Assembly: GCA_944319925.1 (NCBI GenBank)
Contig: CALUFQ010000005.1
Coordinates: 1 to 64,000 of the forward strand
Direction of reading: 5' to 3'
DNA length: 64,000 nucleotides
Origin: an uncultured Paraprevotella sp.
GTDB lineage: Bacteria; Bacteroidota; Bacteroidia; Bacteroidales; Bacteroidaceae
In this document: positions 1-10,830 of the stretch, in pieces
Position numbering within the stretch: the stretch's first letter is position 1
Layout: each line of letters opens with the position of its first letter
Program-made: the position numbers and the translations under genes
Notes under the pieces: generated by a model
Database searches by the model: none
The model's input: the letters and a program-made list of their open reading frames with translations, nothing else
Told to the model about the DNA's origin: nothing

Positions 1-13
1 AGCCCCGAAATAA

Positions 14-55
14 AAATTCCGAGCCCCGAAAAAAGAATTCCGGGGCTCGGAATTT
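14..55. repeat. Perfect 15-bp hairpin in GCCCCGAAA-type repeats
   Basis: Perfect inverted repeat with 15-base arms (14-28 and 41-55) and a 12-base loop. It lies in a stretch where GCCCCGAAA recurs three times in the first 80 bases. It could be the terminator of a gene left of the window or a repetitive palindrome. The rest of 60-430 is AT-rich and shows no gene. Confidence 0.6.
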
Positions 56-437
56 CGCGTTCCGGCCCCGAAATTTCTCGCCGGACTGCTCCAAAAAGTG
101 AATGACTTTGACAAAAACTTGCACAGAAACCCCGTTTTGTGCAAAAAAAATCGCGCAAAAATCTGCTATTTGGGCCGGATTGCGCAAAAGTCGCGTCATG
201 AAAATCATCTAAAACGGCACAATTTGTCTATTTTCACAGGTATTTCATGACATTCTGTCTTTTGGATATAGCGGAAAATTAGTGGGGATTTGATAGAATC
301 AGCGGGGGAGGCGACATAACGGGGCAAAAACCGTTCTTACAGTTCGCACAGCACTTGCCAGCCCCATATTGGCGGCATTCTTCGCCCCGCCCGCAGCAAT
401 CTCCCGAATTTCGCAAGGTTTTTCCGGCGATTTGTCG

Positions 438-445
438 TAACTTTG
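438..445 (+). promoter_or_regulatory. -7 box of uvrA promoter
   Basis: TAACTTTG fits the Bacteroidetes -7 consensus TAnnTTTG and lies about 20 bases before the uvrA start codons at 462 and 468, so the leader would be very short. No clear TTG -33 element is visible. Confidence 0.5.
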
Positions 446-461
446 TGTCCGTGCAAATTCG

Positions 462-3284
<2,823 letters not shown>

Positions 3285-3703
3285 ATCCCTCAAAACCATA
3301 GAAATCGCCTTCACCTCCAAGCAGAAGATGCACGATGCCGCCAATGCGGTGGAGCTGAGCATCGACCGCAGCACCGTGAAGGCTTCCCACGGGCGACGGC
3401 ACTACCACCGAACCGGACGAAGGCGAAACGGAAAATCCGTTGGGCTAAGGCGGGAATTAGGTGCAACCGGCCCGCGTACCCGCAGGGTGGCTGCATCGAT
3501 AGGTCGCGCAATGCTATGGACAAATGGAGGGACGGTGAAATCGATATGGATGCCGGACAATGAACGGAGGCTTGCGGCCTCAGGTGGCACGAAAGCATTA
3601 CCCTTTAATAAGACGGGCTGCATTTCGGCACGAAAATAAACAAGTTTATTTTATCCTGTACTTGATTTACACTATCTTTGCCATCGGAACAAAGTATTAG
3701 CTT
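3285..3703. other. Gene-free spacer after uvrA
   Basis: I see no convincing gene in these 419 bases. Open frames here have no family-like composition and overlap each other on both strands. TATCTTTG at 3673-3680 is a plausible -7 box for the small gene at 3704. Confidence 0.5.
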
Positions 3704-3853
3704 ATGAATAAGAAGAATGTGATAAAAGAAAAGGCAAACATCTTCCAGCGCATGTTGGAGGACAAACGCGCCATTCGCCGTTGCATTCAGAAAGGCGAAG
3801 ACTTGAAAAAACTGGCTAAACAACGTGGAATCAAATTCGCTACACCCTTATAA
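3704..3853 (+). CDS. Small basic protein preceding DUF6169 gene
   Basis: A 49-residue protein starting MNKKNVIKEK and ending GIKFATPL. It is charged, helix-prone and has no membrane segment. A -7 box (TATCTTTG) lies about 25 bases upstream. Its stop codon overlaps the start of the DUF6169 reading frame at 3825, so the two were probably translated together. From memory, short proteins of this type (basic helix, then a GIKFATP-like tail) occur directly before DUF6169 genes in Bacteroidetes; I could not check this by search. Function is unknown. A toxin-antitoxin-like pairing is possible but unsupported. Confidence 0.6.
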   Translation: MNKKNVIKEKANIFQRMLEDKRAIRRCIQKGEDLKKLAKQRGIKFATPL

Positions 3854-4300
3854 GATTGCGGAAGAAGCGGATTTGACCAACTCTTTTACGACAGGCATCA
3901 CCTACCATGCCTATTTCCTTGATTATTCTTGTTACCATCCGGATTTTGCCAACGTCTATACGTTCAATATCGAGCCGGAGCAAGACACTCCCCATCCCAT
4001 AGACAAACGCATCGCGCTGACAGTTATCCATATCTTGCGGCAGTTCTTCAGCCGGAACGAGAATGCCATGATTATGATATGCGACAATCTTGACGGGAAA
4101 GAGCAGAAACGTGAAATGTTGTTCTCCCGTTGGTTCATGCAATACAACGAGGAAGCATACGGAAATACGATGCTTCGTCAGCTACGGATGATTACGTGCT
4201 GTATGAATCTTTGTTCATGCATCGGGACAACCCAAATGCCCGACAGCTTGTCAATGCTTTTTATAATTTGGTGAAGAACAATCTTTATCCATTGGAATAA
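3825..4300 (+). pseudogene. DUF6169 family protein, frameshifted
   Basis: The first frame (from 3825) reads with good DUF6169-like similarity through DYSCYHPDF, NIEPEQDTPHPIDKR and ICDNLDGKE up to about 4150, then turns into nonsense. Another frame continues directly: IRKYDASSATDDYVLYESLF, then MHRDNPNARQLVNAFYNL and NNLYPLE before TAA at 4298-4300. A one-base gain or two-base loss near 4150-4158 therefore broke a protein of about 155 residues. Function of the family is unknown. The reading across both frames is direct observation; the family name is from recognition of the pattern. Confidence 0.65.
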
Positions 4301-4317
4301 CCTCCTCCGCCCCGGCA

Positions 4318-4475
4318 GAGGCAGGCACTTGCGTTCCGTGGTGAAGATACGGATAGAGCGGAACGGAATGAAGGACATCGAGATAGCCGAAAGCCTGTTG
4401 TCCTCCAAAGACAACGCCATGATAGTGGCAGCCATTGAACGGCACTGGGAGTTCCTGAACGAACAAAAAACGTCG
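4318..4475 (+). pseudogene. Headless coding remnant before IS stump
   Basis: A reading frame without its own start codon runs from just after the DUF6169 stop and ends at a stop near 4478. It contains IRIERNGMKDIEIAESLLSS and AAIERHWEFLNEQ. It looks like the C-terminal end of a small helical protein, perhaps the upstream ORF of the IS at 4486. I do not recognise the family. Confidence 0.35.
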
Positions 4476-4485
4476 TAGTGCCGTT

Positions 4486-4827
4486 ATGGATGCATTTACA
4501 CGCCTGCTTGAAAACATCAATTTGGACTGTCGCAGTCTTGGTGGCATGAGGCGTCCCAACGGCCGGTTGACCAACCTTCAGGTGTTCCAGATTTTGGTGC
4601 TGCTCCTTTTCTTTGCCGTTAAAGGCTTCTCCCATTATAAGGGTTCTGCCTTGAGCCGCATGTTTGGTGGAAAGAAAGACATGCTTTACTCCTATATGTC
4701 GCAAGACAACATCAATTGGCGAAACGTGATCTACCGCATCACCAACTGGCTTGTCGCGAAAGTGGTTGTGCGTGACGACCGCAAGAAAAGCAGGTTACCC
4801 CGTATTTTAGCCAGCTTGTCCGCTTGA
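4486..4827 (+). pseudogene. Truncated IS transposase (N-terminal part)
   Basis: This 113-residue frame carries an N-terminal region typical of Bacteroides DDE transposases (IS4-like group): GFSHYKGSALSRMFGG, YSYMSQDNINWRNVIYRI and RDDRKKSRLP. Such proteins normally continue for about 300 more residues with the catalytic acidic residues, none of which are present. Similarity stops near 4803, where unrelated sequence resembling a reverse-oriented group II intron starts. The element is therefore dead. The IS family is inferred from recognised motifs, and the exact IS name is not known. Confidence 0.7.
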
Positions 4828-4996
4828 TACGCCTTGGTATCAGGTTTCTGTTCGTCAGGCCACGAATTCGTTATTGCTTCTTCTCTCCCGAGCCTCACCA
4901 CTCGAAACTTGCAAGTCGCTATGGGGTTTGTCGGCAACTACGCCCCGGGTGGACTTTCACCACAGATGGATGACATACCCGTCATACCCCAAAAAG
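4803..4996 (-). other. Possible group II intron fragment (5' ribozyme part)
   Basis: Read on the minus strand, this stretch contains GGTGAAAGTCCACC, GTAGTTGCCGACAAACCCC, AAGTTTCGAGTGGTGAGGC and GAACAGAAACCTGATACCAA, which resemble domain I of bacterial group II introns. No intron-encoded reverse transcriptase and no domain V are present, so it would be a 5' fragment. The transposase frame on the other strand ends where it starts. The assignment rests on remembered motifs only. Confidence 0.4.
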
Positions 4997-5039
4997 GGCG
5001 CAAGCAGCCCCCCCGGCAAGTTCCGAACGCTGGCGGCGT

Positions 5040-5804
5040 TCAAGCCTCAACGCCAAGCACGGAAAGATAACTTTGCAAAGATGATATTTCGGCCTCGATA
5101 ACAAGCCGCTGGAACGGTACGGGATCGATGTGGGAAGCTTCCAACGCGGCGTAATAGGCGCGGCGCGTGTCGTTGTCGCCTTTGAAGTTTACGATAGTGT
5201 AACCGTTGCGGAGCAAATACAAGTTCATCAAAAGCCGCGATGTGCGCCCGTTGCCGTCAATAAACGGATGGATGCGCACCAACACTTCGTGCAGGAACGC
5301 GGCCACCAAAACGGAGTGTGTGCCTTGTGCTTCCAGTTCGCCAAAGTGCAGCATGAAATCTTCCATCTGCTTGCTCAACAAATACGGTTGGGGCGGCGTG
5401 TGGGTGCTTCCGCTTATCCTCACAGGCACGGAGCGGTAACGCCCTGCATTCTCGCGGTTGATACCGTGCAACACCAAGGCGTGTATTTGCTTTATTGTGT
5501 GTTCGTTTATCTCAACGTCGCTTTTTGCAAAGTCGCGTATGTAGTCTATGGCTTCCGCGTGATTGATGGCTTCCAGGTGTTCACGCATTGACTTGCCCGA
5601 AATTGTCACCCCCTCGTTAACGACAAGTTCCGTTTCCTGCAAAGTAAGGGTGTTGCCCTCTATGCGGTTGCTTTCGTATGTGTACTCGATGTTGTAGGCT
5701 TCCTCAATCTTTTTAAGGGCTTCAACAGGCAGGGGGCGCAGGCTCGAAAGTTTGGCTTTGAGCGCGTCGCATTCCTGCAAAAGTGCTGTTATTTCCGTGT
5801 TCAT
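5040..5804 (-). CDS. Fic domain protein, class II type
   Basis: 254 residues. The Fic active-site motif HPFIDGNGRTSR is at 179-190, with the catalytic His and the Mg/phosphate-binding DGNGR. An inhibitory-helix motif S-x3-E-G (SNRIEGN) is at 45-51, which marks class II Fic proteins that hold their own AMP-transferase activity in check. Known Fic enzymes AMPylate protein targets using ATP; the target here is unknown. The ATG at 5804 overlaps the stop of the upstream HTH gene by four bases (ATGA), so they form an operon and are probably translationally coupled. A longer frame extends upstream but would overlap the HTH gene. Confidence 0.88.
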   Translation of the reverse strand: MNTEITALLQECDALKAKLSSLRPLPVEALKKIEEAYNIEYTYESNRIEGNTLTLQETELVVNEGVTISGKSMREHLEAINHAEAIDYIRDFAKSDVEINEHTIKQIHALVLHGINRENAGRYRSVPVRISGSTHTPPQPYLLSKQMEDFMLHFGELEAQGTHSVLVAAFLHEVLVRIHPFIDGNGRTSRLLMNLYLLRNGYTIVNFKGDNDTRRAYYAALEASHIDPVPFQRLVIEAEISSLQSYLSVLGVEA

Positions 5805-6049
5805 ACGTTTTCGGTCTTTAGGGTTATGGACTTGCCGCAGTGGGGGCAATGTATCACCCCTTCTTTCGGGGCGGCGAACAGGTCAGACACCGACACACCC
5901 AAGGCCGAGGCAATTTTTTCGAGCAGTGGCAACGATGTGTTGCCGTTTGATGCGCGGCTTAACGTCACTTCGGTAACGCCTATCTTTTCCGCAAGTTCCT
6001 TTTGTGTGGTGTTGCACATTTGGCAAACCTCTTTAATTCGTAGTTTCAT
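5801..6049 (-). CDS. XRE-family HTH regulator with CxxC tail
   Basis: 82 residues. A helix-turn-helix of the Cro/C1 type covers about residues 10-60 (TQKELAEKIGVTEVTLSRAS, then KIASALGVSVSDLF). It is followed by a short tail with HCPHCGKSI, half a zinc knuckle. It precedes and overlaps the Fic gene and probably autoregulates the pair, as in many regulator-toxin operons (inference). A single CxxC cannot make a full zinc site, so metal binding would need a dimer. The -7 box of the shared promoter is at 6081-6088. Confidence 0.85.
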   Translation of the reverse strand: MKLRIKEVCQMCNTTQKELAEKIGVTEVTLSRASNGNTSLPLLEKIASALGVSVSDLFAAPKEGVIHCPHCGKSITLKTENV

Positions 6050-6080
6050 AAACTTTTCGCGTTAATTGTCTCCTGTACTG

Positions 6081-6088
6081 CAAAGGTA
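6081..6088 (-). promoter_or_regulatory. -7 box for HTH-Fic operon
   Basis: TACCTTTG on the minus strand, 32 bases before the HTH start codon, matches TAnnTTTG. No TTG is visible at the ideal spacing; a TAT triplet occupies the -33 position. Confidence 0.5.
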
Positions 6089-6148
6089 GCAACAAACAAC
6101 GCATAACGATAAGGTTAAATGTTAAACTTTCGTTTAAAGATAATTTCG

Positions 6149-6734
6149 GAACTGTTCCTAATCTTGGGGATTTAACAACTGACGAATATTCATTTGTAAT
6201 CAAGTGCCCTGCTTCCCGTCACTTGCCCGTGCGGAGAAAAACTCCTCCGCCTTGCAGGGGAGGTGGCTCGAAGAGCCGGAGGGGTTTCCCGCCCACGTAT
6301 CATTCCGCGAGGGAAACAAAAGGGTCGTAACGACCCTCCGCATGGCGAACAAAACGGTCATTATGACCGCCGCGAGGGAAACAAAAGGGTCGTTACGCCC
6401 CCCCGCATGGCGAACAAAACGGCCATTATGGCCGCCGCGAGGGAAACAAAAGGGTCGTTACGCCCCCCGCATGGCGAACAAAACGGCCATTATGGCCGCC
6501 GCGAGGGAAACAAAAGGGCATTATGGCCGCCGCACGGCGAACAGAAAGGGCGTTACGCCCCCGTGGGTGCGAGACCCCCTCCGCCCCTCCGGGGCTCGTC
6601 CCCCTGCAAGGCGGGACAGTTCATTCCTTCCGGCTTTGACTGCCGACATTCAGAAGTTTGTAAAAGCAAGAACTCTGTATTACTCAATTCGTTTTTCTAG
6701 ATGGTGTTAAATCCCCAAGAATGCGGGCTGTTCC
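6149..6734. repeat. Palindrome-rich intergenic element, copy A
   Basis: It is bounded by inverted ends sharing TCTTGGGGATTTAAC (about 6163-6177; reverse complement at about 6709-6723). Inside are four units with a 64-65 base period, each starting GCGAGGGAAACAAAAGG (6307, 6372, 6437, 6501). The units carry small palindromes such as GGGTCGTAACGACCC, GGTCATTATGACC and GGCCATTATGGCC. No start codon or ribosome site supports a protein, although several frames stay open because the units are near multiples of three. Copy B (20425-20700) is inverted relative to this one. This looks like a non-autonomous, MITE-like mobile repeat. Confidence 0.65.
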
Positions 6735-6775
6735 CAAATTTATTTCCCCGCCTTCCCCGCAACCATCTCACACAC

Positions 6776-6811
6776 AAAAGCCGGGGACATCGTGACATGT
6801 CCCCGGCTTTT
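6776..6811 (-). terminator. Intrinsic terminator after secG
   Basis: Perfect 15-base arms (6776-6790 and 6797-6811) around a 6-base loop, with the stem ending in AAAAG/CTTTT, so a U-run follows the stem on the minus strand. It lies 29 bases past the secG stop and closes the long rlmN-secG transcription unit. Confidence 0.85.
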
Positions 6812-6839
6812 GCAACAATATCTTTTCAAGATTCCCCTT

Positions 6840-7238
6840 TTATTGGGCTGGCTGCGATGCTGGCGCACTTGTTGCATTCTGTGCAGGAGCACTTGCCTGT
6901 CCGGCAGGGGCATTCTGCTGTGTGGGCTGGCTGGTGCCAAATCCCGGCAGGTTATTGGAGTTTACAGCTTTCTGTTCCGTGGCCGCTTTCATCATGGCCG
7001 ATTCTTCGGTCACCAATTGGGGAATGAAATACACTGAAAGCACACTCAGCACGACCATGCCCGCAGCCAATCCCCATGTGATTTTCTCCACTAAGTCGGT
7101 TGTCTTGCGCACCCCCATAATCTGGTTTGAAGCCGAAAAGCTAGAAGCCAACCCGCCTCCTTTGGATTCCTGGATAAGCACAATGAAACACATCAAAATC
7201 GCAAGCACAACGATAAGGATAACCAATACTGTGTACAT
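6840..7238 (-). CDS. secG: Preprotein translocase subunit SecG
   Basis: 132 residues. The core is typical SecG: a first membrane helix at about 2-24 (YTVLVILIVVLAILMCFIVL), the conserved cytoplasmic loop QESKGGGLASSFSASNQIMG, then a second helix at about 53-73. The Ala/Pro/Gln-rich tail after residue 90 is an extension common in Bacteroidetes. SecG assists SecYEG in Sec-dependent export across the inner membrane. It is the last gene of the minus operon, 3 bases after the upstream gene, with a strong terminator beyond. Confidence 0.93.
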   Translation of the reverse strand: MYTVLVILIVVLAILMCFIVLIQESKGGGLASSFSASNQIMGVRKTTDLVEKITWGLAAGMVVLSVLSVYFIPQLVTEESAMMKAATEQKAVNSNNLPGFGTSQPTQQNAPAGQASAPAQNATSAPASQPAQ

Positions 7239-7241
7239 CTT

Positions 7242-7979
7242 CTACAAGTTTTTATTTTTATTATTTATAATCAATTTCTCCAAAAAACGTATTTGGTCTG
7301 CAAAGTAACGGTTTTTTTTTGGATATTTCAAACTTAATCGCCGGATTATTTCCATTGCCTTCATATATCGGCCTTGTTTTATATAGATTTTGGCCAAAGT
7401 CTCGGTAAAATAGTCTTCTTCACCGTCTTCCCCGCCATCGGTTGTCAAATCCGGCGACTGCAAATCCTCGTCCGGCACGTCCGCCAAGACGATGCGCTTG
7501 TCACCCTGTCCGATGAAATCGTCAATCAATTCCTGATGCTGCATCTTGGGCACAGAAGTAATGGTCTCCGGAGCCTCCTCGCTCTGCAGCAGGTATGCCA
7601 TGTAATCCGTGGAGGCATCTACCGGCTTTGGCCTGCCAGTCTTTTTCTCCTCGGGAAGGTTGGCCAGGAAATTGTCTATCAGCGAATAAGTGCGGTCTTT
7701 CCCCTCGCCGGCCACCGGCTGGTATTTCTTCACCGGTTCCAAGCGGTAGTTCACCCCTTCAATCAAAAGGAAAAGCGCACGGCGGTCGGGCAGGAAAAAA
7801 GCCGCACGGCGCAGTTCCCCGTCAAAGGCCGCATCATGCAACTGATAGAGATTCCGCAAATAAAGCAAACGGGCCGGCTGGAAAAAAGGATAATCCTCCA
7901 CCATCTTGCGCAAGTGCTCTAACGAACTCTCGTCCAATGTTTCAGGATGCTTGATATAATCGGCTAAATTCAACTCCAT
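7242..7979 (-). CDS. TPR-like protein between lptE and secG
   Basis: 245 residues, soluble and without a signal peptide. The C-terminal part (TLAKIYIKQGRYMKAMEIIRRL then KYPKKNRYFADQIRFLEKL) looks like one or two tetratricopeptide helices. The N-terminal part (MVEDYPFFQPARLLYLRNLY) is helical too. The middle is acidic and low in complexity. Its place between lptE and secG is, as far as I recall, conserved in Bacteroidales, which hints at envelope biogenesis, but no function is established. Confidence 0.8.
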   Translation of the reverse strand: MELNLADYIKHPETLDESSLEHLRKMVEDYPFFQPARLLYLRNLYQLHDAAFDGELRRAAFFLPDRRALFLLIEGVNYRLEPVKKYQPVAGEGKDRTYSLIDNFLANLPEEKKTGRPKPVDASTDYMAYLLQSEEAPETITSVPKMQHQELIDDFIGQGDKRIVLADVPDEDLQSPDLTTDGGEDGEEDYFTETLAKIYIKQGRYMKAMEIIRRLSLKYPKKNRYFADQIRFLEKLIINNKNKNL

Positions 7980-8003
7980 ATCTGTTCCAAAAATGCGAAA
8001 CGG

Positions 8004-8534
8004 TCACCAATTTGCCACCGTGGCATTGAATATCTGGTCCACTATGTCCTCCACCATCTGTGTGACCAACTCTTCCTGCACTGCGGTCAGCTGTTGCGAA
8101 GAATCGTATTGCGTGGTGGCACTGAACCGTTGCTCGAAATCCTCATCATGATTGGCATTGTTCACGAAACGGACATTCACCGTCATCTTCAGCTGTGTCT
8201 GCGCCGAATAGCCGTCTGCCGACACGGCCTTATTGAATTGGCTGTATTCCACAATCTCGCCCGACAACTGCAGGTCACCGTTACGATTTACCTGCGTCAG
8301 CTTGGTCTGCCGCGCATAGACATCCGTCAACTCGTTGTTGAATATAGCCTGCATCGGTGCCCACACGTATGCCGAACGGATGGGAAACTGTGAAATCTGA
8401 ATCGTTTTCGTCTTCGTATAATCAATGGACGCGCCATTGAACTTATAAGAAATGGTGCAGGCCGTCAGCAAGAAAGCCACACAAAGCCCCCCTGCCCACG
8501 CCCATTTACTCATCATCTTCCTTATCCAACCCAT
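8004..8534 (-). CDS. lptE: LptE-like LPS-assembly lipoprotein
   Basis: 176 residues with a lipoprotein signal peptide ending in the lipobox LLTAC (Cys near residue 26). The mature part contains the LptE-like N-terminal segment ISYKFNGASIDYTKTKTIQI. In Bacteroidetes, LptE-family lipoproteins pair with LptD to place lipopolysaccharide in the outer membrane. Internal ATGs at 8516 and 8513 are alternative starts. The longest form overlaps the regulator gene by 29 bases; the shorter forms overlap it by about 10. Confidence 0.8.
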   Translation of the reverse strand: MGWIRKMMSKWAWAGGLCVAFLLTACTISYKFNGASIDYTKTKTIQISQFPIRSAYVWAPMQAIFNNELTDVYARQTKLTQVNRNGDLQLSGEIVEYSQFNKAVSADGYSAQTQLKMTVNVRFVNNANHDEDFEQRFSATTQYDSSQQLTAVQEELVTQMVEDIVDQIFNATVANW

Positions 8535-9723
8535 ATTCTTTGATTTTACGATAAAGTGTACGTTCCGATATGTGCAGGTCGGCTGCGGCTTTCCGCCTCC
8601 GCCCCTTGTTCCTCTCCAAAGCTTTCACAATCATCTGCCGCTCCACGTCGTTCAACGAAACCGCTTCTTCCACGTACTCCTCCGGCGTCTGGAATTCCTC
8701 ATCACCTTTACCCTCCGGACGGTAGTAGGCCACCGGACGTTCGGCCGGAACCTGGGGGGCTTGCACCACGGGCATTTCACTTCCCGCCTGTTGGGCATGC
8801 ACCAATTTCTTCAGTTCCGTGACATCGTTGCGCAAATCGAAGAGAATCTTATAAAGCAACTCGCGCTCGTTCTCAAAGCTGTGCGTCTCATTGCGTTTGA
8901 CCGCCAAAGGTACAATGTCGTGGGAAATGGGGTCGTCGGGAATATACTCGGCCAAAATTTCCGGCGTGATTGTCCGGTCTGGCGACAAAATAGAAATCTG
9001 CTCCGTCACGTTCTTCAACTGCCGCACATTGCCCGGCCATGGGTATTTCTTCAACTTCTCTTGTGCTGCTTCCGTCAGTTCCACCGGCTCAGGCATATTA
9101 TATTTCTCCGCCGTGTCCATGGCAAACTTCTTGAACAGGAGCACCACGTCGCTGCCCCGCTCGCGCAGGGCGGGCATCTTGATGGGAATCGTGTTCAGCC
9201 GATAAAACAAATCCTCGCGGAAGCGGCCGTCACGGATGGCCTGCGCCATGTTGACGTTCGTGGCCGCCACGATGCGCACGTCGGTCTTACGCACGTCGCT
9301 CGACCCCACACGGATGTATTCCCCCGTCTCCAACACACGCAACAACCGCGCCTGGGTGGCCAAAGGAAGCTCGCCCACTTCGTCCAAAAACAACGTGCCT
9401 CCGTTTGCCGCACCGAAATATCCTTCACGCTCCCCGACAGCGCCGGTGAACGCCCCCTTTTCATGGCCGAACAACTCGGAGTCAATCGTGCCCTCGGGAA
9501 TGGAGCCACAGTTCACGGCAAAGTATTTTTTCGTCTTCCGCAAACTGTTGTCGTGAATGATGCGCGGAATAATCTCCTTGCCCACCCCGCTTTCTCCGGT
9601 AATCAGCACGGACAAGTCGGTCTTTGCCACTTGCAAGGCAATATCCACGGCGTGGTTCAATCCTTCCGAATTGCCCACGATGCCATATCTCCTTTTCTGT
9701 GCCTGAACGTCGGATGTGTTCAT
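8506..9723 (-). CDS. Sigma-54-dependent transcriptional activator
   Basis: 405 residues. The AAA+ domain begins almost at the N-terminus, with Walker A GESGVGKE near 43, the sigma-54 contact loop GAFTGA near 93 and Walker B TLFLDEVGEL. A C-terminal Fis-type helix-turn-helix (RRKAAADLHISERTLYRKI) follows near 376. There is no N-terminal receiver or sensor domain, so activity is not obviously controlled by a signal. The gene sits in a constitutive-looking envelope operon upstream of lptE. A weak internal promoter (TAATTTTG on minus, 9754-9761) may also drive it. Its targets are unknown. Confidence 0.92.
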   Translation of the reverse strand: MNTSDVQAQKRRYGIVGNSEGLNHAVDIALQVAKTDLSVLITGESGVGKEIIPRIIHDNSLRKTKKYFAVNCGSIPEGTIDSELFGHEKGAFTGAVGEREGYFGAANGGTLFLDEVGELPLATQARLLRVLETGEYIRVGSSDVRKTDVRIVAATNVNMAQAIRDGRFREDLFYRLNTIPIKMPALRERGSDVVLLFKKFAMDTAEKYNMPEPVELTEAAQEKLKKYPWPGNVRQLKNVTEQISILSPDRTITPEILAEYIPDDPISHDIVPLAVKRNETHSFENERELLYKILFDLRNDVTELKKLVHAQQAGSEMPVVQAPQVPAERPVAYYRPEGKGDEEFQTPEEYVEEAVSLNDVERQMIVKALERNKGRRRKAAADLHISERTLYRKIKEYGLDKEDDE

Positions 9724-9822
9724 ATCTTCCTCCTACCAAAATTCGATTGTGGACAAAATTACATAAAAAATCCATGGCACAGGCATAACCTGCAATAAAT
9801 TTAAGAAAATATACGCCCCCAC

Positions 9823-10830
9823 TTACCGCGCGACATCCACCGGCTTATTACCCACCTTGATCAATAACAAACCGATTGCCGTCCATATCAATTCGCGCAA
9901 ACGGACAATCAAGCTGGTATAAACCCCGTAGGCACCGGCCAGGGAAAGCCCGCCAACCGCCAAGGCAAACCCACCCTCGCGCGCACCAATCCCCATCGGG
10001 ATAAAAAAGAACAAATTGGCAAACAAAGACGTGAACGCCTGAATCAGCACACAGTTCCAAAAAGACACGTGGTCGGTCAGAATCAACAGGATGAATTGGA
10101 TTTCAAGACAACCTGCCACGCGCACCCCAAACTCAATGAGCAACGACAGATAAAACGTGGACTTGCGCTGGGCATGCAAGGCCGCTATCTGGCAATCCAC
10201 CTTCCGGATGGCCTCTTCTTTCGCGTCAATGAAACGATGCAGGCGCGATTTCAGACCGGGGATATGGGCAAAAAAACGCAACGCCTTCATCGCCAACCCA
10301 TTCTTATAACCTTTCAGGAAGAAATAAATGCCGACTCCACAAAACGCCGCGCAAATCGCCAAAAAGACAACCATCCCCGCCGACATGCCACGTCCATACA
10401 GCAGCAAATAGAGCAGGATGGAGAACGACCAGAAACAGAAATGGGAAAAAATATGCATCATGGCATACAAAATCACGCTCGACGTGGCCTTAGCCGCTCC
10501 CACATACGGTGTCAGTTCCATGATGCGGTAAGGTTCCCCGCCCAGCAGCCCCACCGGCGTGACATAATTCAGCGCGTAACCGCTGATCGTGTATTTATAA
10601 ATCCGCGCAAAAGGCACCTTGGGTGCCTCGCCGTCGTTGATGATGGTAGCCCACGACCATGCATTGGCCAAATACAGAAAGACCCACAACACGATAACGG
10701 CGGGAAACCAATAGCCCGCCCGCCGGACATTATCCCACATCTCCACGTAGGAAATGTCCGACGTGCAAAGCATAATGACAATGGCCACCACGCCGACGGC
10801 CAAAAAAAGGTTTCGGTAAAGCGGCCTCAT
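9823..10830 (-). CDS. Flippase-like (LPG synthase TM/UPF0104 type) membrane protein
   Basis: 335 residues with about 8 membrane helices. It contains hallmarks of the lysylphosphatidylglycerol synthase transmembrane/YbhN group, such as YALNYVTPVGLLGGEPYRI and FFFIPMGIGAREGG. No soluble aminoacyl-transfer domain is attached, so it is the transporter-like part only. Such proteins are thought to move lipids across membranes; the substrate is unknown. Its start codon overlaps the pdxA stop, showing tight coupling. Confidence 0.85.
   Translation of the reverse strand: MRPLYRNLFLAVGVVAIVIMLCTSDISYVEMWDNVRRAGYWFPAVIVLWVFLYLANAWSWATIINDGEAPKVPFARIYKYTISGYALNYVTPVGLLGGEPYRIMELTPYVGAAKATSSVILYAMMHIFSHFCFWSFSILLYLLLYGRGMSAGMVVFLAICAAFCGVGIYFFLKGYKNGLAMKALRFFAHIPGLKSRLHRFIDAKEEAIRKVDCQIAALHAQRKSTFYLSLLIEFGVRVAGCLEIQFILLILTDHVSFWNCVLIQAFTSLFANLFFFIPMGIGAREGGFALAVGGLSLAGAYGVYTSLIVRLRELIWTAIGLLLIKVGNKPVDVAR

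Noticed and set aside
6307..6560. CRISPR-like regular repeats
   Set aside because: The units are contiguous 64-65 base tandem copies with no unique spacers, and there are no cas genes in the window.
6204..6710. Long open frames (145-168 codons) through the palindromic element
   Set aside because: They arise because the repeats are near multiples of three. There is no ribosome site, and several overlapping frames are equally open.
8452..9798. 448-codon open frame opposite the sigma-54 activator
   Set aside because: It is a shadow frame; the minus strand has a complete, well-conserved protein.
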